A stretch of DNA of 64,000 bases from the NCBI RefSeq assembly GCF_963678975.1, contig NC_089278.1, positions 9,699,479 to 9,763,478 of the forward strand. The letters are read 5' to 3'. This DNA is from Dysidea avara (lineage: Eukaryota > Porifera > Demospongiae > Dictyoceratida > Dysideidae). Position numbers and translations under genes: made by a program. This document shows, piece after piece, positions 37,961 to 52,900 of the stretch; the stretch's first letter is position 1, and each line of letters starts with the position of its first letter. The notes under the pieces were generated by a model. It did no database searches, was not told the origin of the DNA, and saw only the letters and a program-made list of their open reading frames with translations.

Positions 37961-40900
37961 ATGATAATTGTTGTGTTTGTCGTCAACTTGCTCTTTCTCG
38001 GTTGCTCCAAGGCACAAACTACCAACATGCCAGGTGAAGATTCTTTACAGTGTAATGGCACAGGAAGGCTGACGTTCCAAGGCGATGGACGATTCTCTAT
38101 TGTACGAGACGGCGGAAATGGAAGCTTGCATTGCGATGGGGACGTGAACTTTATAACAAATTCACTCTTGTATGCTAGAGTTATCAGTAAAGGCCAGTTT
38201 ATTTGCAACTCATCTAGCAGCGTGCGGCTATGTGGATACGGTGAAGCTGAATTGGTAAGTTCCGAAGGATCCAGCAGTATGGTTCAGTGTAACGGAGAGC
38301 CAATATTTCCGTCTACACCTATTCCTACTACTTTTTGTGGTGGAAACGGCGACTTTACCGTGTTTGGGCTTGGAAACTACACCATCACAGCTGGGACTAT
38401 TGGTTGTACCGGTGATTTCGCCCGTATGCGATTGACACTTACGACATATGACGTTGCTGGCGAATTTCATTGTTCAGGAACTGGTCCGTATTCTCTAGTG
38501 GGTGACGGAGTGCTACACTATGTATCATCAGAATCAGGCAACTGCACAGCTACAACAGGAGAACCTCCAACTACTCAGCCAAGCCCAACATGCTATGGAG
38601 GAGGAAACAATGTTTCCATAGTCGGCTCTGGATACTTCAACCTTTCATTTGTAGAGTTTGCTAGCTGTTCTGGTGATATATCTATGGTCATATCGGCATT
38701 GTTCTTTCAAACTTATGGAACATTTTATTGTGACTCATTTGGTAACTTTACAATTATGCGCACTAATGATGGTGGATATTTAGATGTATCAGCAGATTAT
38801 CACAATTGTTTCTTTTCCACCGTTTCACCAACAAGTACATTATCTACCCCAACTCCAACACCAATACCAAATTTTAATTGTTATGGAGGAGGAAATGTGT
38901 CAACCATTGAAGGATATGGTGATTTCAATCTGATATTTTCACACTATCCCAATTGTACTGGAAATGGGTACTTTTCACCTCCTAATAATAATAGTTACTA
39001 TTATCATACTTATGGCAACTTTAGTTGCAGGGCTTTTGGCAATTTCACTATTGAACGTACTGGGTATGGTGGATCTTTGAATGTTTACGCAGAATATCAC
39101 AATTGTTACTTGCCCACGATGTCTCCTACTCCAATACCAACACCTACACCAAATTTTAGCTGCTACGGTAGTGGAAATGTGTCAACTATTGAAGGTTATG
39201 GTGATTTCAATCTGATATTTTTGCACTATCCCAATTGTACTGGCTATGGGTACTCTTCATCTTACGGTAATAACAGTTATTACTATCACTCTTCTTTTGG
39301 CAACTTTAATTGCAGAGCTTATGGCAATTTCACTATTGAACGTATTGGGTATGGTGGATCTTTGAATGTTTACGCAGAATATCACAATTGTTACTTGCCC
39401 ACGATGTCACCTACTCCAATACCAACACCTACACCAAATTTTAGCTGCTACGGTAGTGGAAATGTGTCAACTATTGAAGGTTATGGTGATTTCAATCTGA
39501 TATTTTCGCACTATCCCAATTGTACTGGTAATGGGTACTCTTCATCTTACGGTAATAACAGTTATTATTATCACTCTTCTTATGGCAACTTTAATTGCAG
39601 AGCTTATGGCAATTTCACTATTGAACGTATTGGGTATGGTGGATCTTTGAATGTTTACGCAGAATATCACAATTGTTACTTGCCCACGATGTCCCCTACT
39701 CCTACTCCAATACCAACACCTACACCAAATTTTAGCTGCTACGGTAATGGAAATGACTCAACTATTGAAGGCTATGGTGATTTCAATCTGATATTTTCAC
39801 ACTATCCCAATTGTACTGGTAATGGATACTCTTCATCTTACGGTAATAACAGTTATTATTATCACTCTTCTTATGGCAACTTTAGTTGCAGGGCTTACGG
39901 CAATTTCCGTATTGAACGTATTGGGTATGGTGGATCTTTGAATGTTTATGCAGAATATCACGATTGTAACTTGCCCACGATGTCCCCCACACCTACTCCA
40001 ACACCAACATCACAGTTTAGTTGTTATGGAGGAAGTAACAGAACTATAAGTGTCTCAGGATATGGATATTTCAATCTGTCATTTACACAGGCTGCAAACT
40101 GCACTGGAGACCTATTTACACATAATTCAACTTACCAGACTTTTGAAACTTATGGTACATTTTACTGTAGTGCATCTGGATTTAGTGAGTTTTCAATCGA
40201 GCGCCTTAAAGATGGCGGATTTATAAATGTATCAGCTGATTATCACAATTGTTTCTTGCCTACCATTTCACCATCAAGTACATTTTCTACCCCAACTCCA
40301 ACACCAATGCCAAATTTTAATTGTTACGGAGGAGGAAATGTGTCAACTATTGAAGGCTATGGTGATTTCAATCTGATATTTTCACACTATCCCAATTGTA
40401 CTGGAAATGGGTACTTTTCACCTCCTAATAATGATAGTTACTATTATCATACTTATGGCAACTTTAGTTGCAGGGCTTTTGGCAATTTCACTATTGAACG
40501 TACTGGGTATGGTGGATCTTTGAATGTTTACGCAGAATATCACAATTGTTACTTGCCCACGATGTCTCCTACTCCAATACCAACACCTACACCAAATTTT
40601 AGCTGCTACGGTAGTGGAAATGTGTCAACTATTGAAGGTTATGGTGATTTCAATCTGATATTTTCGCACTATCCCAATTGTACTGGCTATGGGTACTCTT
40701 CATCTTACGGTAATAACAGTTATTATTATCACTCTTCTTTTGGCAACTTTAATTGCAGAGCTTATGGCAATTTCACTATTGAACGTATTGGGTATGGTGG
40801 ATCTTTGAATGTTTACGCAGAATATCACAATTGTTACTTGCCCACGATGTCACCTACTCCAATACCAACACCTACACCAAATTTTAGCTGCTACGGTAAT

Positions 40901-43900
40901 GGAAATGACTCAACTATTGAAGGCTATGGTGATTTCAATCTGATATTTTCACACTATCCCAATTGTACTGGTAATGGATACTCTTCATCTTACGGTAATA
41001 ACAGTTATTATTATCACTCTTCTTATGGCAACTTTAGTTGCAGGGCTTACGGCAATTTCCGTATTGAACGTATTGGGTATGGTGGATATTTGAATGTTTA
41101 TGCAGATTATCACGATTGTAACTTGCCCACGATGTCCCCCACACCTACCCCAACGCCAATATCACGGTTTAGTTGTTATGGGGGAAGTAACAGAACTATA
41201 ATTGTCTCAGGATATGGATATTTCAATCTGTCATTTACACAGCCTGCAAACTGCACTGGAGACCTATTTACACATAATTCAACTTACCAGACTTTTGAAA
41301 CTTATGGTACATTTTACTGTAGTGCATCTGGATTTAGTGAGTTTTCAATCGAGCGCCTTCAAGATGGCGGATTTTTAAATGTATCAGCTGATTATCACAA
41401 TTGTTTCTTGCCTACCATTTCACCATCGAGTACATTTTCTACCCCAACTCCAACACCAATACCAAATTTTAGCTGCTATGGTAGTGGAAATGTGTCAACT
41501 ATTGAAGGTTATGGTGATTTCAATCTGATATTTTCACACTATCCTAATTGTACTGGAAATGGGTACTCTTCATTTTATAACAACAATAGGTACTATTATC
41601 GTTCTTACGGCAACTTTAGTTGCAGGGCTTATGGCAATTTCACTATTGAACGTATTGGGTACGGTGGATCTTTGAATGTTTACGCAGAATATCACAATTG
41701 TTACTTGCCCACGATGTCTCCTACTCCAATACCAACACCTACACCAAATTTTAGCTGCTACGGTAGTGGAAATGTGTCAACTATTGAAGGTTATGGTGAT
41801 TTCAATCTGATATTCTCGCACTATCCCAATTGTACTGGCTATGGGTACTCTTCATCTTACGGTAATAACAGTTATTATTATCACTCTTCTTTTGGCAACT
41901 TTAATTGCAGAGCTTATGGAAATTTCACTATTGAACGTATTGGGTATGGTGGATCTTTGAATGTTTACGCAGAATATCACAATTGTTACTTGCCCACGAT
42001 GTCACCTACTCCAATACCAACACCTACACCAAATTTTAGCTGCTACGGTAATGGAAATGACTCAACTATTGAAGGCTATGGTGATTTCAATCTGATATTT
42101 TCACACTATCCCAATTGTACTGGTAATGGATACTCTTCATCTTACGGTAATAACAGTTATTATTATCACTCTTCTTATGGCAACTTTAGTTGCAGGGCTT
42201 ACGGCAATTTCCGTATTGAACGTATTGGGTATGGTGGATATTTGAATGTTTATGCAGATTATCACGATTGTAACTTGCCCACGATGTCCCCCACACCTAC
42301 CCCAACGCCAATATCACGGTTTAGTTGTTATGGGGGAAGTAACAGAACTATAATTGTCTCAGGATATGGATATTTCAATCTGTCATTTACACAGCCTGCA
42401 AACTGCACTGGAGACCTATTTACACATAATTCAACTTACCAGACTTTTGAAACTTATGGTACATTTTACTGTAGTGCATCTGGATTTAGTGAGTTTTCAA
42501 TCGAGCGCCTTCAAGATGGCGGATTTTTAAATGTATCAGCTGATTATCACAATTGTTTCTTGCCTACCATTTCACCATCGAGTACATTTTCTACCCCAAC
42601 TCCAACACCAATACCAAATTTTAGCTGCTATGGTAGTGGAAATGTGTCAACTATTGAAGGTTATGGTGATTTCAATCTGATATTTTCACACTATCCTAAT
42701 TGTACTGGAAATGGGTACTCTTCATATTATAACAACAATAGGTACTATTATCGTTCTTACGGCAACTTTAGTTGCAGGGCTTATGGCAATTTCACTATTG
42801 AACGTATTGGGTACGGTGGATCTTTGAATGTTTACGCAGAATATCACAATTGTTACTTGCCCACGATGTCTCCTACTCCAATACCAACACCTACACCAAA
42901 TTTTAGCTGCTACGGTAGTGGAAATGTGTCAACTATTGAAGGTTATGGTGATTTCAATCTGATATTCTCGCACTATCCCAATTGTACTGGCTATGGGTAC
43001 TCTTCATCTTACGGTAATAACAGTTATTATTATCACTCTTCTTTTGGCAACTTTAATTGCAGAGCTTATGGAAATTTCACTATTGAACGTATTGGGTATG
43101 GTGGATCTTTGAATGTTTACGCAGAATATCACAATTGTTACTTGCCCACGATGTCACCTACTCCAATACCAACACCTACACCAAATTTTAGCTGCTACGG
43201 TAATGGAAATGACTCAACTATTGAAGGCTATGGTGATTTCAATCTGATATTTTCACACTATCCCAATTGTACTGGTAATGGATACTCTTCATCTTACGGT
43301 AATAACAGTTATTATTATCACTCTTCTTATGGCAACTTTAGCTGCATAGCTTATGGCAATTTCACTATTGAACGTATTGGGTATGGTGGATCTTTGAATG
43401 TTTACGCAGAATATCACAATTGTTACTTGCCCACGATGTCCCCTACTCCTACTCCAATACCAACACCTACACCAAATTTTAGCTGCTACGGTAGTGGAAA
43501 TGTGTCAACTATTGAAGGTTATGGTGATTTCAATCTGATATTTTCGCACTATCCCAATTGTACTGGCTATGGGTACTCTTCATCTTACGGTAATAGTAGT
43601 TATTATTATCACTCTTCTTATGGCAACTTTAGCTGCATAGCTTATGGCAATTTCACTATTGAACGTATTGGGTATGGTGGATCTTTGAATGTTTACGCAG
43701 AATATCACAATTGTTACTTGCCCACGATGTCACCTACTCCAATACCAACACCTACACCAAATTTTAGCTGCTACGGTAATGGAAATGACTCAACTATTGA
43801 AGGCTATGGTGATTTCAATCTGATATTTTCACACTATCCCAATTGTACTGGTAATGGATACTCTTCATCTTACGGTAATAACAGTTATTATTATCACTCT

Positions 43901-46900
43901 TCTTATGGCAACTTTAGCTGCATAGCTTATGGCAATTTCACTATTGAACGTATTGGGTATGGTGGATCTTTGAATGTTTACGCAGAATATCACAATTGTT
44001 ACTTGCCCACGATGTCCCCTACTCCTACTCCAATACCAACACCTACACCAAATTTTAGCTGCTACGGTAGTGGAAATGTGTCAACTATTGAAGGTTATGG
44101 TGATTTCAATCTGATATTTTCGCACTATCCCAATTGTACTGGCTATGGGTACTCTTCATCTTACGGTAATAGTAGTTATTATTATCACTCTTCTTATGGC
44201 AACTTTAGCTGCATAGCTTATGGCAATTTCACTATTGAACGTATTGGGTATGGTGGATCTTTGAATGTTTACGCAGAATATCACAATTGTTACTTGCCCA
44301 CGATGTCACCTACTCCAATACCAACACCTACACCAAATTTTAGCTGCTACGGTAGTGGAAATGACTCAACTATTGAAGGTTATGGTGATTTCAATCTGAT
44401 ATTTTCACACTATCCCAATTGTACTGGTAATGGATACTCTTCATCTTACGGTAATAACAGTTATTTTTATCACTCTTCTTATGGCAACTTTAGTTGCAGG
44501 GCTTACGGCAATTTCCGTATTGAACGTATTGGGTATGGTGGATATTTGAATGTTTATGCAGATTATCACGATTGTAACTTGCCCACGATGTCCCCCACAC
44601 CTACCCCAACGCCAATATCACGGTTTAGTTGTTATGGAGGAAGTAACAGAACTATAATTGTCTCAGGATATGGATATTTCAATCTGTCATTTACACAGCC
44701 TGCAAACTGCACTGGAGACCTATTTACACATAATTCAACTTACCAGACTTTTGAAACTTATGGTACATTTTACTGTAGTGCATCTGGATTTAGTGAGTTT
44801 TCAATCGAGCGCCTTCAAGATGGCGGATTTTTAAATGTATCAGCTGATTATCACAATTGTTTCTTGCCTACCATTTCACCATCGAGTACATTTTCTACCC
44901 CAACTCCAACACCAATACCAAATTTTATCTGCTATGGTAGTGGAAATGTGTCAACTATTGAAGGTTATGGTGATTTCAATCTGATATTTTCACACTATCC
45001 TAATTGTACTAGAAATGGGTACTCTTCATTTTATAACAACAATAGGTACTATTATCGTTCTTACGGCAACTTTAGTTGCAGGGCTTATGGCAATTTCACT
45101 ATTGAACGTATTGGGTATGGTGGATCTTTGAATGTTTACGCAGAATATCACAATTGTTACTTGCCCACGATGTCCCCTACTCCAATACCAACACCTACAC
45201 CAAATTTTAGCTGCTACGGTAGTGGAAATGTGTCAACTATTGAAGGTTATGGTGATTTCAATCTGATATTTTCGCACTATCCCAATTGTACTGGCTATGG
45301 GTACTCTTCATCTTACGGTAATAACAGTTATTATTATCGCTCTTCTTATGGCAACTTTAGCTGCAGAGCTTATGGCAATTTCACTATTGAACGTATTGGG
45401 TATGGTGGATCTTTGAATGTTTACGCAGAATATCACAATTGTTACTTGCCCACGATGTCCCCTACTCCTACTCCAATACCAACACCTACACCAAATTTTA
45501 GCTGCTACGGTAGTGGAAATGTGTCAACTATTGAAGGTTATGGTGATTTCAATCTGATATTTTCGCACTATCCCAATTGTACTGGCTATGGGTACTCTTC
45601 ATCTTACGGTAATAACAGTTATTATTATCACTCTTCTTTTGGCAACTTTAATTGCAGAGCTTATGGCAATTTCACTATTGAACGTATTGGGTATGGTGGA
45701 TCTTTGAATGTTTACGCAGAATATCACAATTGTTACTTGCCCACGATGTCACCTACTCCAATACCAACACCTACACCAAATTTTAGCTGCTACGGTAATG
45801 GAAATGACTCAACTATTGAAGGCTATGGTGATTTCAATCTGATATTTTCACACTATCCCAATTGTACTGGTAATGGATACTCTTCATCTTACGGTAATAA
45901 CAGTTATTATTATCACTCTTCTTATGGCAACTTTAGCTGCATAGCTTATGGCAATTTCACTATTGAACGTATTGGGTATGGTGGATCTTTGAATGTTTAC
46001 GCAGAATATCACAATTGTTACTTGCCCACGATGTCACCTACTCCAATACCAACACCTACACCAAATTTTAGCTGCTACGGTAATGGAAATGACTCAACTA
46101 TTGAAGGCTATGGTGATTTCAATCTGATATTTTCACACTATCCCAATTGTACTGGTAATGGATACTCTTCATCTTACGGTAATACCAGTTATTATTATCA
46201 CTCTTCTTATGGCAACTTTAGCTGCATAGCTTATGGCAATTTCACTATTGAACGTATTGGGTATGGTGGATCTTTGAATGTTTACGCAGAATATCACAAT
46301 TGTTACTTGCCCACGATGTCACCTACTCCAATACCAACACCTACACCAAATTTTAGCTGCTACGGTAGTGGAAATGTGTCAACTATTGAAGGTTATGGTG
46401 ATTTCAATCTGATATTTTCGCACTATCCCAATTGTACTGGCTATGGGTACTCTTCATCTTACGGTAATAACAGTTATTATTATCGCTCTTCTTATGGCAA
46501 CTTTAGCTGCAGAGCTTATGGCAATTTCACTATTGAACGTATTGGGTATGGTGGATCTTTGAATGTTTACGCAGAATATCACAATTGTTACTTGCCCACG
46601 ATGTCCCCTACTCCAATACCAACACCTACACCAAATTTTAGCTGCTACGGTAGTGGAAATGACTCAACTATTGAAGGCTATGGTGATTTCAATCTGATAT
46701 TTTCACACTATCCCAATTGTACTGGTAATGGATACTCTTCATCTTACGGTAATAACAGTTATTTTTATCACTCTTCTTATGGCAACTTTAGTTGCAGGGC
46801 TTACGGCAATTTCCGTATTGAACGTATTGGGTATGGTGGATATTTGAATGTTTATGCAGATTATCACGATTGTAACTTGCCCACGATGTCCCCCACACCT

Positions 46901-49900
46901 ACCCCAACGCCAATATCACGGTTTAGTTGTTATGGGGGAAGTAACAGAACTATAATTGTCTCAGGATATGGATATTTCAATCTGTCATTTACACAGCCTG
47001 CAAACTGCACTGGAGACCTATTTACACATAATTCAACTTACCAGACTTTTGAAACTTATGGTACATTTTACTGTAGTGCATCTGGATTTAGTGAGTTTTC
47101 AATCGAGCGCCTTCAAGATGGTGGATTTTTAAATGTATCAGCTGATTATCACAATTGTTTCTTGCCTACCATTTCACCATCAAGTACATTTTCTACCCCA
47201 ACTCCAACACCAATACCAAATTTTAGCTGCTATGGTAGTGGAAATGTGTCAACTATTGAAGGTTATGGTGATTTCAATCTGATATTTTCACACTATCCTA
47301 ATTGTACTGGAAATGGGTACTCTTCATTTTATAACAACAATAGGTACTATTATCGTTCTTACGGCAACTTTAGTTGCAGGGCTTATGGCAATTTCACTAT
47401 TGAACGTACTGGGTATGGTGGATCTTTGAATGTTTACGCAGAATATCACAATTGTTACTTGCCCACGATGTCACCTACTCCAATACCAACACCTACACCA
47501 AATTTTAGCTGCTACGGTAATGGAAATGACTCAACTATTGAAGGCTATGGTGATTTCAATCTGATATTTTCACACTATCCTAATTGTACTGGTAATGGAT
47601 ACTCTTCATCTTACGGTAATAACAGTTATTATTATCACTCTTCTTATGGCAACTTTAGTTGCAGGGCTTACGGCAATTTCCGTATTGAACGTATTGGGTA
47701 TGGTGGATATTTGAATATTTATGCAGATTATCACGATTGTAACTTGCCCACGATGTCCCCCACACCTACCCCAACGCCAATATCACGGTTTAGTTGTTAT
47801 GGGGGAAGTAACAGAACTATAATTGTCTCAGGATATGGATATTTCAATCTGTCATTTACACAGCCTGCAAACTGCACTGGAGACCTATTTACACATAATT
47901 CAACTTACCAGACTTTTGAAACTTATGGTACATTTTACTGTAGTGCATCTGGATTTAGTGAGTTTTCAATCGAGCGCCTTCAAGATGGCGGATTTTTAAA
48001 TGTATCAGCTGATTATCACAATTGTTTCTTGCCTACCATTTCACCATCGAGTACATTTTCTACCCCAACTCCAACACCAATACCAAATTTTATCTGCTAT
48101 GGTAGTGGAAATGTGTCAACTATTGAAGGTTATGGTGATTTCAATCTGATATTTTCACACTATCCTAATTGTACTGGAAATGGGTACTCTTCATATTATA
48201 ACAACAATAGGTACTATTATCGTTCTTACGGCAACTTTAGTTGCAGGGCTTATGGCAATTTCACTATTGAACGTATTGGGTACGGTGGATCTTTGAATGT
48301 TTACGCAGAATATCACAATTGTTACTTGCCCACGATGTCTCCTACTCCAATACCAACACCTACACCAAATTTTAGCTGCTACGGTAGTGGAAATGTGTCA
48401 ACTATTGAAGGTTATGGTGATTTCAATCTGATATTTTCGCACTATCCCAATTGTACTGGCTATGGGTACTCTTCATCTTACGGTAATAACAGTTATTATT
48501 ATCACTCTTCTTATGGCAACTTTAGCTGCAGAGCTTATGGCAATTTCACTATTGAACGTATTGGGTATGGTGGATCTTTGAATGTTTACGCAGAATATCA
48601 CAATTGTTACTTGCCCACGATGTCTCCTACTCCAATACCAACACCTACACCAAATTTTAGCTGCTACGGTAATGGAAATGACTCAACTATTGAAGGCTAT
48701 GGTGATTTCAATCTGATATTTTCACACTATCCCAATTGTACTGGTAATGGATACTCTTCATCTTACGGTAATAACAGTTATTATTATCACTCTTCTTATG
48801 GCAACTTTAGCTGCATAGCTTATGGCAATTTCACTATTGAACGTATTGGGTATGGTGGATCTTTGAATGTTTACGCAGAATATCACAATTGTTACTTGCC
48901 CACGATGTCCCCTACTCCTACTCCAATACCAACACCTACACCAAATTTTAGCTGCTACGGTAGTGGAAATGTGTCAACTATTGAAGGTTATGGTGATTTC
49001 AATCTGATATTTTCGCACTATCCCAATTGTACTGGCTATGGGTACTCTTCATCTTACGGTAATAACAGTTATTATTATCACTCTTCTTTTGGCAACTTTA
49101 ATTGCAGAGCTTATGGCAATTTCACTATTGAACGTATTGGGTATGGTGGATCTTTGAATGTTTACGCAGAATATCACAATTGTTACTTGCCCACGATGTC
49201 ACCTACTCCAATACCAACACCTACACCAAATTTTAGCTGCTACGGTAATGGAAATGACTCAACTATTGAAGGCTATGGTGATTTCAATCTGATATTTTCA
49301 CACTATCCCAATTGTACTGGTAATGGATACTCTTCATCTTACGGTAATAACAGTTATTATTATCACTCTTCTTATGGCAACTTTAGCTGCATAGCTTATG
49401 GCAATTTCACTATTGAACGTATTGGGTATGGTGGATCTTTGAATGTTTACGCAGAATATCACAATTGTTACTTGCCCACGATGTCACCTACTCCAATACC
49501 AACACCTACACCAAATTTTAGCTGCTACGGTAATGGAAATGACTCAACTATTGAAGGCTATGGTGATTTCAATCTGATATTTTCACACTATCCCAATTGT
49601 ACTGGTAATGGATACTCTTCATCTTACGGTAATACCAGTTATTATTATCACTCTTCTTATGGCAACTTTAGCTGCATAGCTTATGGCAATTTCACTATTG
49701 AACGTATTGGGTATGGTGGATCTTTGAATGTTTACGCAGAATATCACAATTGTTACTTGCCCACGATGTCACCTACTCCAATACCAACACCTACACCAAA
49801 TTTTAGCTGCTACGGTAGTGGAAATGTGTCAACTATTGAAGGTTATGGTGATTTCAATCTGATATTTTCGCACTATCCCAATTGTACTGGCTATGGGTAC

Positions 49901-52900
49901 TCTTCATCTTACGGTAATAACAGTTATTATTATCGCTCTTCTTATGGCAACTTTAGCTGCAGAGCTTATGGCAATTTCACTATTGAACGTATTGGGTATG
50001 GTGGATCTTTGAATGTTTACGCAGAATATCACAATTGTTACTTGCCCACGATGTCCCCTACTCCAATACCAACACCTACACCAAATTTTAGCTGCTATGG
50101 TAGTGGAAATGACTCAACTATTGAAGGCTATGGTGATTTCAATCTGATATTTTCACACTATCCCAATTGTACTGGTAATGGATACTCTTCATCTTACGGT
50201 AATAACAGTTATTTTTATCACTCTTCTTATGGCAACTTTAGTTGCAGGGCTTACGGCAATTTCCGTATTGAACGTATTGGGTATGGTGGATATTTGAATG
50301 TTTATGCAGATTATCACGATTGTAACTTGCCCACGATGTCCCCCACACCTACCCCAACGCCAATATCACGGTTTAGTTGTTATGGGGGAAGTAACAGAAC
50401 TATAATTGTCTCAGGATATGGATATTTCAATCTGTCATTTACACAGCCTGCAAACTGCACTGGAGACCTATTTACACATAATTCAACTTACCAGACTTTT
50501 GAAACTTATGGTACATTTTACTGTAGTGCATCTGGATTTAGTGAGTTTTCAATCGAGCGCCTTCAAGATGGTGGATTTTTAAATGTATCAGCTGATTATC
50601 ACAATTGTTTCTTGCCTACCATTTCACCATCAAGTACATTTTCTACCCCAACTCCAACACCAATACCAAATTTTAGCTGCTATGGTAGTGGAAATGTGTC
50701 AACTATTGAAGGTTATGGTGATTTCAATCTGATATTTTCACACTATCCTAATTGTACTGGAAATGGGTACTCTTCATTTTATAACAACAATAGGTACTAT
50801 TATCGTTCTTACGGCAACTTTAGTTGCAGGGCTTATGGCAATTTCACTATTGAACGTACTGGGTATGGTGGATCTTTGAATGTTTACGCAGAATATCACA
50901 ATTGTTACTTGCCCACGATGTCACCTACTCCAATACCAACACCTACACCAAATTTTAGCTGCTACGGTAATGGAAATGACTCAACTATTGAAGGCTATGG
51001 TGATTTCAATCTGATATTTTCACACTATCCTAATTGTACTGGTAATGGATACTCTTCATCTTACGGTAATAACAGTTATTATTATCACTCTTCTTATGGC
51101 AACTTTAGTTGCAGGGCTTACGGCAATTTCCGTATTGAACGTATTGGGTATGGTGGATATTTGAATGTTTATGCAGATTATCACGATTGTAACTTGCCCA
51201 CGATGTCCCCCACACCTACCCCAACGCCAATATCACGGTTTAGTTGTTATGGGGGAAGTAACAGAACTATAATTGTCTCAGGATATGGATATTTCAATCT
51301 GTCATTTACACAGCCTGCAAACTGCACTGGAGACCTATTTACACATAATTCAACTTACCAGACTTTTGAAACTTATGGTACATTTTACTGTAGTGCATCT
51401 GGATTTAGTGAGTTTTCAATCGAGCGCCTTCAAGATGGCGGATTTTTAAATGTATCAGCTGATTATCACAATTGTTTCTTGCCTACCATTTCACCATCGA
51501 GTACATTTTCTACCCCAACTCCAACACCAATACCAAATTTTAGCTGCTATGGTAGTGGAAATGTGTCAACTATTGAAGGTTATGGTGATTTCAATCTGAT
51601 ATTTTCACACTATCCTAATTGTACTGGAAATGGGTACTCTTCATATTATAACAACAATAGCTACTATTATCGTTCTTACGGCAACTTTAGTTGCAGGGCT
51701 TATGGCAATTTCACTATTGAACGTATTGGGTACGGTGGATCTTTGAATGTTTACGCAGAATATCACAATTGTTACTTGCCCACGATGTCTCCTACTCCAA
51801 TACCAACACCTACACCAAATTTTAGCTGCTACGGTAGTGGAAATGACTCAACTATTGAAGGCTATGGTGATTTCAATCTGATATTTTCACACTATCCTAA
51901 TTGTACTGGTAATGGATACTCTTCATCTTACGGTAATAACACTTATTATTATCACTCTTCTTATGGTAGCTTTAGTTGTAGGGCATATGGTAGTTTCCGT
52001 ATTGAACGTATTGGGTATGGTGGATCTTTGAATGTTGCTGCAGATTATCACAATTGTGTCTTTCCCACGATGCCCCCCACACCTACTCCAACACCAACAT
52101 CACAGTTTAGTTGTTATGGAGGAAGTAACAGAACTATAATTGTCTCAGGATATGGATATTTCAATCTGTCATTTACACAGCCTGCAAACTGCACTGGAGC
52201 CCAATTTACACATAATTCAACTTACCAAACTTTTGAAACTTATGGTACATTTTACTGTAGTGTGTCTGGATTTAGTGAGTTTTCAATCGTGCGCCTTCAA
52301 GATGGTGGAGTTTTAAATGTATCAGCTGATTATCACAATTGTTTCTTGCCTACCATCTCACCAACTCCAGTACCTGGTTTTACTTGCTACGGTGGAGGTA
52401 ATAATATTTCTATATTAGGATCTGGTTATTTTAAGCTAATATTTGCGGATCATGGATCGTGTTTTGGTGCCATAACATCATTATCTGATGATATTTTTGA
52501 AACAAATGGTTCATTTTTCTGTGATGGATTTGGTAATTTTACAGTTGAAAGAATTCAGCCTGGGGGAGTATTGAATGTAGATGCAGACTTTCATAACTGC
52601 TTCTTTTCTGATTATGAAATTTCTTGCTTTGCTTCTGATCAATATGAAATCGTTGGAAATGGTCTAATTAGTATTATCCCACAATCATCCAGACCATTTG
52701 ACTGTGCGGTTGGTGAAATGTTATTTAATAACTCTGATTCAAATGTGAATTTACTTTTGGGTGATTTTATATGTTCAGGAAATGGTTTTGTCCAAATAAT
52801 TGGATTAGGCCAAGTGTTTGTTAACAGCACTGGGTACACTAACTGTACTGGCACTAATGTTGTAGTTGATGACACTCCTGTGTTTTGCAGTGGATTTGGT

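Noticed and set aside
38591..52383. CRISPR-like array because of regular repeats
   Set aside because: Repeats are 288 bp, lie in one open frame and have no unique spacers; this is a coding tandem array in an animal gene.
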